Both the position numbers and the translations under genes were made by a program. Of a stretch of DNA of 8,881 nt, positions 4,939-8,881 are shown piece after piece. The notes under the pieces were generated by a model. It was not told where the DNA came from, ran no database searches, and saw only the letters and a list, made by a program, of their open reading frames with translations. This DNA comes from an uncultured Phycisphaerae bacterium (GTDB lineage: Bacteria; Planctomycetota; Phycisphaerae; Phycisphaerales; SM1A02): contig CAJWSE010000042.1 in assembly GCA_913046275.1 (NCBI GenBank), positions 1 through 8,881 of the forward strand. Direction: 5' to 3'. Each line of letters starts with the position of its first letter. Within the stretch, counting starts at the first letter, position 1.

Positions 4939-6392
4939 ATATAGTCTGAAACAATATCAATCAAAGGTCCAAGATGTTTCTCATAGTTCTTCCAACGGCC
5001 GCTTGAAGTCTTATACATCTTTTTATTTACTTGATCGTAACTAATCGTGCGAGCAACTCTCTTTGATTTATGGAATTCCATGCAATCTTCTTGCCACGGC
5101 AAATCCAAAAATTCAATTAGTCGCTCTGTCTGTTTTCGTTGGTCAGCGACCAAGTCCTCATAGTGCAATTCCATCATAGGTATGGAAAGCACTTCAAGCC
5201 AATGATCTGTAATTTTCTTCCGTGCAATCCATGTTTTTCCCAATGTCTCAAGAGAATTCGCATATGAATGTCCTGAAATCAATAAGTTAGTTGTATAGCA
5301 GGAGACAGCATTGTCTAGGGGGTGCCTATGCAACATCACAGCCCTAGAACTTGGGAGAACTTTTGAAAGAAAACCCAATTGTGTTGGTAAATTCAACGCC
5401 TTGTTCGAAACCACTTTTTTACCTTGAGCAAAATCCACATTTGCCGCGACGTACTGTTTCGAAAGTTCGGCAGCGTCTTCTTTACGCATGTCAATCATAT
5501 TAGTTGGCCATGCATGAAATGAATCGGTAAGCCTAGCCACGCTCATCTGCATAGTATGGCCTACTGATAGCTCGCCAGCATTAGCAATGTCTGGATGCAT
5601 ACTAAGTATTTGCTCGAGTAGACTTGTGCCGCTTCGAGGATTACCCACAATAAAAAGTGGCTCCATTTCAGCAGTGGGACCATCTGCGAGCGAATCAACT
5701 AAATCGGCATTCATGAAATCAATCATATTGTCATAACCTGCGAAATAAGCGCCCTCATAGAATGGAGTTTGATCAAGTTCATGCGCTTTTTGCGCTGCGC
5801 ACCAAGCCTTGTCATAATCACCTAATTTATCGTATGCCTTAGCGAGAATAAATTGGTTGGCAATGAGTTCATTAATTTCAAGCAATCCAGTTTCAAATTT
5901 TATGTTAAGCAAGTCAACTGCCGCACTAAAATCTTTGCGTGCGATAAGTGCTCTCGCTCTTATATTAAGCATTCTTGCTTCATTAGGGAGTTTAGAAATG
6001 CATTCGTCAAGTAAGTCCAACTGACCACTGCGCTCATAAAACTCTGCACGATTCTGTTCTAAAATCTTTGGATGTATATCACTCTGTGAAGCCTCCTCCA
6101 AATAGCAAAGAGCTCTTTCAATGTCACCAAACATATTCCAAGCCCTCGCCAGTGACAAAAGAATCTGAGAACGATTTGGATCTACTTGATTCAGTTCCTC
6201 AAGAATTTTTATAGCACTGGCGAAATCACTTGTTTCAAGAGCGATTTGCGAAGACTGAAATCTTAGTTTGGCAGAATCTGGAAATATCTGAATATTTTCA
6301 TCCAGAACGATCCGTGCATTTTGAAACAACTTCTTTGAAATCAAATTATCGATTGCTTGAGTCGCTTCTTCTTCTGTGTAGAATTGTGGCAT
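4935..6392 (-). CDS. TPR-sulfotransferase, paralogue B
   Basis: It has 485 residues and is collinear with the downstream gene: NPRSGTSLLE is again at 251-260 and the 3'-phosphate motif HRHPLDNAVS at 355-364. The N-terminal half (about 1-210) has TPR-like repeats (for example 'LAKAYDKLGDYDKAWCAAQKA', 183-203), only distantly similar to paralogue A. The last 94 residues are 87/94 identical. All PAPS-binding motifs are intact, so it should be an active sulfotransferase; the acceptor is unknown. It is first in a two-gene minus-strand unit and divergent from the trigger-factor gene, 68 bases away. There is no Shine-Dalgarno sequence before the ATG, but TATACT lies 6 bases upstream. Different N-terminal halves on a shared catalytic tail suggest different acceptors or partners (inference). 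Confidence 0.86.
   Translation of the reverse strand: MPQFYTEEEATQAIDNLISKKLFQNARIVLDENIQIFPDSAKLRFQSSQIALETSDFASAIKILEELNQVDPNRSQILLSLARAWNMFGDIERALCYLEEASQSDIHPKILEQNRAEFYERSGQLDLLDECISKLPNEARMLNIRARALIARKDFSAAVDLLNIKFETGLLEINELIANQFILAKAYDKLGDYDKAWCAAQKAHELDQTPFYEGAYFAGYDNMIDFMNADLVDSLADGPTAEMEPLFIVGNPRSGTSLLEQILSMHPDIANAGELSVGHTMQMSVARLTDSFHAWPTNMIDMRKEDAAELSKQYVAANVDFAQGKKVVSNKALNLPTQLGFLSKVLPSSRAVMLHRHPLDNAVSCYTTNLLISGHSYANSLETLGKTWIARKKITDHWLEVLSIPMMELHYEDLVADQRKQTERLIEFLDLPWQEDCMEFHKSKRVARTISYDQVNKKMYKTSSGRWKNYEKHLGPLIDIVSDYI
5065..5190. repeat. Near-identical tract shared with the tandem paralogue (copy 2)
   Basis: This is the partner of 3578-3703, offset by 1487 bases and in the same orientation. 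It differs at six of 126 positions. Confidence 0.85.
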
Positions 6393-6398
6393 TTGGGC

Positions 6399-6407
6399 AG
6401 TATAATA
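6399..6407. promoter_or_regulatory. Symmetric -10 box serving two divergent genes
   Basis: The 68-base gap between the divergent genes holds TATAATA on the plus strand (6401-6407), whose complement is TATTATA. The plus-strand reading gives TATAAT (6401-6406), which would start transcription near 6413, about 48 bases before the trigger-factor ATG. The minus-strand reading gives TATACT (6404-6399) followed by GCCCAA and the ATG of the sulfotransferase. Such TATWATA sequences are known to act as bidirectional -10 elements. No good -35 box is seen on either strand. Confidence 0.45.
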
Positions 6408-6460
6408 TAGACACCTGCAACTCGTTTTGATTCAACTCTAAACTGGAAAGAAAATCCCCT

Positions 6461-7693
6461 ATGTCTAATCAACCACAATCTGCGCCTTCTGATTTGCCCC
6501 CGATTGACACTTCAAAAATTTCCATTGAAATCTCAGAGCTTGATGCCCCCGATTATCGATTCGATATTGAAGTTTCTAAAGAGTTAATTAAAGAGATAAC
6601 AACACGAATTAAAGAAGGTGGACTGCAGTATGACGAGCAACAGATGGGAAATCTTATTGTTCAAGTCAGTTTAGATGAAGCCATGAAGCGTCTTGACAAG
6701 GATTCTGCTTGGGGTGCTCGATTACTTCAAGAAAGTGCGGGCAAATACTCACTTAACGAAGCATTTAAATTTTCAGCAGTTGTAGACACCTTACCAGATG
6801 AGGATTTTGATATTGAGTCAATACCAATTAAACGAAATCGATTGCAAGTAGATGATGCGCTGGTTGATACTGAAGTTGCTGAACAGCAACTTCAATTTGG
6901 AGCAAAAGAACCATTTGAAGGCGAACTTGATTATGGAGACGAAATCACATGTGACGCCGTTTGTACAATTGAAGGCTCTGATCAGCCTATGACAGTTGCA
7001 CAATGTACGCTTCGAGTGCCTTGCGAAAGCCAACGTTTTGTCTTCGCTGGATTGCATATCCCCGAAGTAGGCAATGCATTGCGAAAAACTCAAACCGCAA
7101 ATTCACTTACATTTGATTTTCATATCCAAGAACAACGTGGTAATTTAACACTCAAGAATTGTTCATTTGTTCGAATAACTCCTGCAACGATTCAACATGT
7201 ACTGGACCAGTATGGAACACCTAATGAAGCGCTCTTTCGAACCCAAATCAAGATGTCATTACAGAACAATTTTAATCGTGAAAATAATAACTTCATGATG
7301 CATCAACTTTACAAATTCCTTATGGATAATGTAAACATTCCCATTTCAAAACGTATCATTGAAAAAAGCTTCAAGAGCTTGTGCGAGACATCATCACAAG
7401 CAAATGAAGAGCTAAAGCAAGAACAACTAGATAATTTTCGGGCACAGGCGGAAAAGAACGTAAAGCGACTAACCATCAATGCCTGGCTCCAGCGAAACTT
7501 CCACCTTTCTCTCTCTGAGGAAGATATTGATAAACAGGCTGCAATCATCGCAGAAGAGCGCCGAATGCGACCAGCCCAAATTAAAGAAGAGTTCCTCGCT
7601 GCCGACAAAATCCAAGCTTTGGGAAATATGGCCGCTGAACGTAAAATATTTGACTACTTAGAAGACAAAATGACCTTTACCGACATGGTATGA
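6461..7693 (+). CDS. tig: Trigger-factor-like chaperone, divergent
   Basis: The protein has 410 residues, against about 430-450 for typical trigger factor. The C-terminal part is most convincing: 'YGTPNEALFRTQIKMSLQNNFNRE' (about 250-274), LMDNVNIPISKRIIEKSF (287-304, matching 'Ll..n.fevPeslve.ei'), EKNVKRLTINAWLQRNF (331-347) and LSEEDIDK follow the chaperone domain. Residues about 30-115 correspond to the ribosome-binding domain, but the G-F-R-x-G-K-x-P signature is absent; KEGGLQYDEQQMGN stands in its place. The peptidyl-prolyl isomerase domain (about 150-238) is poorly conserved. Trigger factor normally binds at the ribosome exit tunnel and shields nascent chains; this copy may be a soluble chaperone or dock differently (inference). 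GGAAAG (6445-6450) may be a weak ribosome binding site. greA follows 7 bases downstream. Confidence 0.72.
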   Translation: MSNQPQSAPSDLPPIDTSKISIEISELDAPDYRFDIEVSKELIKEITTRIKEGGLQYDEQQMGNLIVQVSLDEAMKRLDKDSAWGARLLQESAGKYSLNEAFKFSAVVDTLPDEDFDIESIPIKRNRLQVDDALVDTEVAEQQLQFGAKEPFEGELDYGDEITCDAVCTIEGSDQPMTVAQCTLRVPCESQRFVFAGLHIPEVGNALRKTQTANSLTFDFHIQEQRGNLTLKNCSFVRITPATIQHVLDQYGTPNEALFRTQIKMSLQNNFNRENNNFMMHQLYKFLMDNVNIPISKRIIEKSFKSLCETSSQANEELKQEQLDNFRAQAEKNVKRLTINAWLQRNFHLSLSEEDIDKQAAIIAEERRMRPAQIKEEFLAADKIQALGNMAAERKIFDYLEDKMTFTDMV

Positions 7694-7700
7694 TTGCACT

Positions 7701-8168
7701 ATGGATTTTTTAACAGAGGCAGAACATAAAAAATTAACGGATGAGCTTGAAGGGCTTATTGCTCTACGACCCATTATCTCTGATCGCATCGGCACTGCCC
7801 GTGAACTTGGCGACTTGAAGGAAAATGCTGATTATCATGCAGCAAAAGACGAGCAAGGCCATAACGAACGTAAAATTAAAGATTTAGAAGAACGCCTTGA
7901 AAACGCGACGGTTGCAGACACTGAACACGTTCCAGATGACATGGTCTTTCTTGGCACCATAGCCAAACTAAAGAATCTAAGCAATAACAAAGAAGATTTA
8001 TATATGCTCGTTGGCGAATCATCCGGACGCTTTGATATGGACTACCTTGAAGTCACTTCAAACTCTGAACTTGGAATGGCAATTTTCAAAGCACGCGTAG
8101 GTGACATTGTTGGAGTAAATCTTCCTGCTGGGCGAACAGAATTCGAGATCATTTCTATCGAAGAATAG
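7701..8168 (+). CDS. greA: Transcription elongation factor GreA
   Basis: At 155 residues it has the usual GreA length. The N-terminal coiled coil (about 1-75) carries the tip sequence ELGDLKENADYHAAKDEQG (35-53). The two acidic residues that hold the catalytic metal are present (D38 and E41, matching D41/E44 of E. coli). The C-terminal FKBP-like domain ends in ELGMAIFKARVGDIVGVNLP (123-142) and an I-x-S-I-E-E tail, as expected. GreA enters the secondary channel of backtracked RNA polymerase and stimulates cleavage of the transcript 3' end. The gene starts 7 bases after the trigger-factor stop with no ribosome binding site of its own, so translational coupling within an operon is likely. Confidence 0.95.
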   Translation: MDFLTEAEHKKLTDELEGLIALRPIISDRIGTARELGDLKENADYHAAKDEQGHNERKIKDLEERLENATVADTEHVPDDMVFLGTIAKLKNLSNNKEDLYMLVGESSGRFDMDYLEVTSNSELGMAIFKARVGDIVGVNLPAGRTEFEIISIEE

Positions 8169-8219
8169 ATTTTGAGAGTTCACGTACAAGAATATAACGA
8201 ATAATCTATAGATAGAAAT
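8151..8219. terminator. Possible weak terminator structure after greA
   Basis: ATTTCTATC (8151-8159) and GATAGAAAT (8211-8219) are perfect 9-base inverted repeats spanning the greA stop codon, and T-rich sequence (TATTTCTTTTT, 8220-8230) follows on the plus strand. The 51-base loop contains the palindrome ATCTATAGAT (8204-8213). The stem is AT-rich and the loop long, so termination here is uncertain. Confidence 0.25.
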
Positions 8220-8881
8220 TATTTCTTTTTAGCCATCATGTAACGAAGAAACGTGCCGCGAGCACACATGCTAGCAATCTGAAACCCTGCCAATCCATCG
8301 AGTAAACCAAATAACAAAATGTAGCTTCGAAAGAATGTCCAAGAACCTCGAGTTATTGCCTTGAATGTTGAACCTCTTCTACCCATCGCGCTAATTTTCG
8401 CATATGACACCATCTTTTCTTTAGCATCTTCAAGAGATTTTACGCTGTTATGAATCATCGAGTGCCTCAATCGACCAACACCGCCTTGTACCAGAACACG
8501 CTCATGCAATTGATCATTTGTAAATTCTCCAGCGCCTCGTTCAAATAACCGTAATACTCTATCTCTACCCCAATCACCGAAGCGCACTTTCTTCCCGCAA
8601 AAATTAGTCGTTCTCTTTATCTCGTAACCCTTATGCAAAGGTTGCGCAATTGTTTCTTGAATCTCTTCCGCAAGTTTTGCTGTTACGATTTCATCAGCGT
8701 CTATTGAAAGCACCCAATCGCAAGTTGCCTTACTTAGGGAAAGATTCTTTTGAGGCCCAAAACCTAGCCAATCTTCTTTAAAAAATAGTGCACCATTCCG
8801 CTCAGCAATTTCTTGAGTTTTATCTTTGCTTCCATTATCAACAATAATAATTTCATTCGCAAATGAAACACTTTTTAAACA
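8219..8881 (-). CDS. Family 2 glycosyltransferase (LPS-core type), 5' end outside the window
   Basis: The frame stays open to the right edge, giving 220 residues; probably only about ten N-terminal residues are missing. The GTG at 8713 is an internal Val codon, not a start. The visible N-terminus C-L-K-S-V-S-F-A-N-E leads into IIIVDNGSKDKTQEIA (11-26), the nucleotide-sugar-binding block, then GFGPQKNLSLSKA (40-52) and WVLSIDADE (56-64) with its D-x-D metal motif. KKVRFGDWGRDRVLRLF and LHERV match later conserved blocks of WaaE/LpcC-type transferases. It ends in an amphipathic to hydrophobic region (SYILLFGLLDGLAGFQIAS) and basic residues, probably membrane-associated. It would add a sugar to a lipopolysaccharide core or similar surface glycan (family knowledge; the sugar is unknown). 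It converges with greA. Confidence 0.9.
   Translation of the reverse strand, partial: CLKSVSFANEIIIVDNGSKDKTQEIAERNGALFFKEDWLGFGPQKNLSLSKATCDWVLSIDADEIVTAKLAEEIQETIAQPLHKGYEIKRTTNFCGKKVRFGDWGRDRVLRLFERGAGEFTNDQLHERVLVQGGVGRLRHSMIHNSVKSLEDAKEKMVSYAKISAMGRRGSTFKAITRGSWTFFRSYILLFGLLDGLAGFQIASMCARGTFLRYMMAKKK

Noticed and set aside
7309..7608. 99-codon minus-strand reading frame inside the trigger-factor gene
   Set aside because: Ser/Arg/Phe-rich composition typical of an antisense shadow; the plus-strand frame matches a known family.
8154..8173. Small hairpin TCTAT/ATAGA plus TTTT at the greA stop
   Set aside because: The stem is only five AT-rich base pairs with a short T-run, too weak to call a terminator.
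8711..8713. GTG as start codon of the glycosyltransferase
   Set aside because: The frame continues upstream with clear family motifs (IIIVDNGS, GFGPQKN), so this is an internal Val codon.

Overview
The window looks like part of the chromosome of a low-GC relative of the Planctomycetes, most likely Phycisphaerae. Three things suggest this: a PEP-CTERM-like surface protein whose C-terminal signal has the 'VPAPGALALL...RRRK' form common in that group; a shortened alkaline-phosphatase-fold/TPR protein of a planctomycete type; and several TPR and sulfotransferase genes, which are frequent in planctomycetes. The placement rests on recognised motifs, not on a database search.

Layout. Bases 1-828 (+) hold the 3' part of a sulfotransferase gene. 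It runs tail to tail into a minus-strand gene (825-2279) for a degenerate phosphatase-fold protein with a helical-repeat tail, and the two stop codons overlap. A 578-base gap (2280-2857) follows. It contains an unusual interleaved inverted repeat, a candidate promoter with an operator-like dyad, and a run of stem-loops in the presumed leader of the next gene. That gene (2858-3325, +) encodes a 155-residue secreted PEP-CTERM-like protein and ends in a textbook intrinsic terminator. Two tandem minus-strand genes (3448-4905 and 4935-6392) encode paralogous 485-residue TPR-sulfotransferases. A short divergent promoter region separates them from a plus-strand pair: a divergent trigger-factor-like chaperone (6461-7693) and greA (7701-8168). 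The right edge (8219-8881, minus) holds a family 2 glycosyltransferase of the lipopolysaccharide-core type, cut at its 5' end.

How the genes may work together. Three sulfotransferases of two architectures, a family 2 glycosyltransferase and an exported protein with a sorting signal suggest an accessory region for building or decorating surface glycans, possibly by sulfation (inference). The trigger-factor/greA pair is housekeeping: protein folding and transcript-cleavage rescue of RNA polymerase.

The most notable signals are: (1) the structured leader ahead of the PEP-CTERM gene; (2) the A-B...A'-B' interleaved repeat; (3) near-consensus -10 boxes exactly 6 bases before both TPR-sulfotransferase start codons, implying leaderless mRNAs; (4) patchy, conversion-like identity between the two paralogues; (5) a trigger factor lacking the ribosome-docking signature; and (6) a phosphatase-fold protein without recognisable catalytic residues. 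No CRISPR, tRNA, rRNA or insertion sequence was seen.
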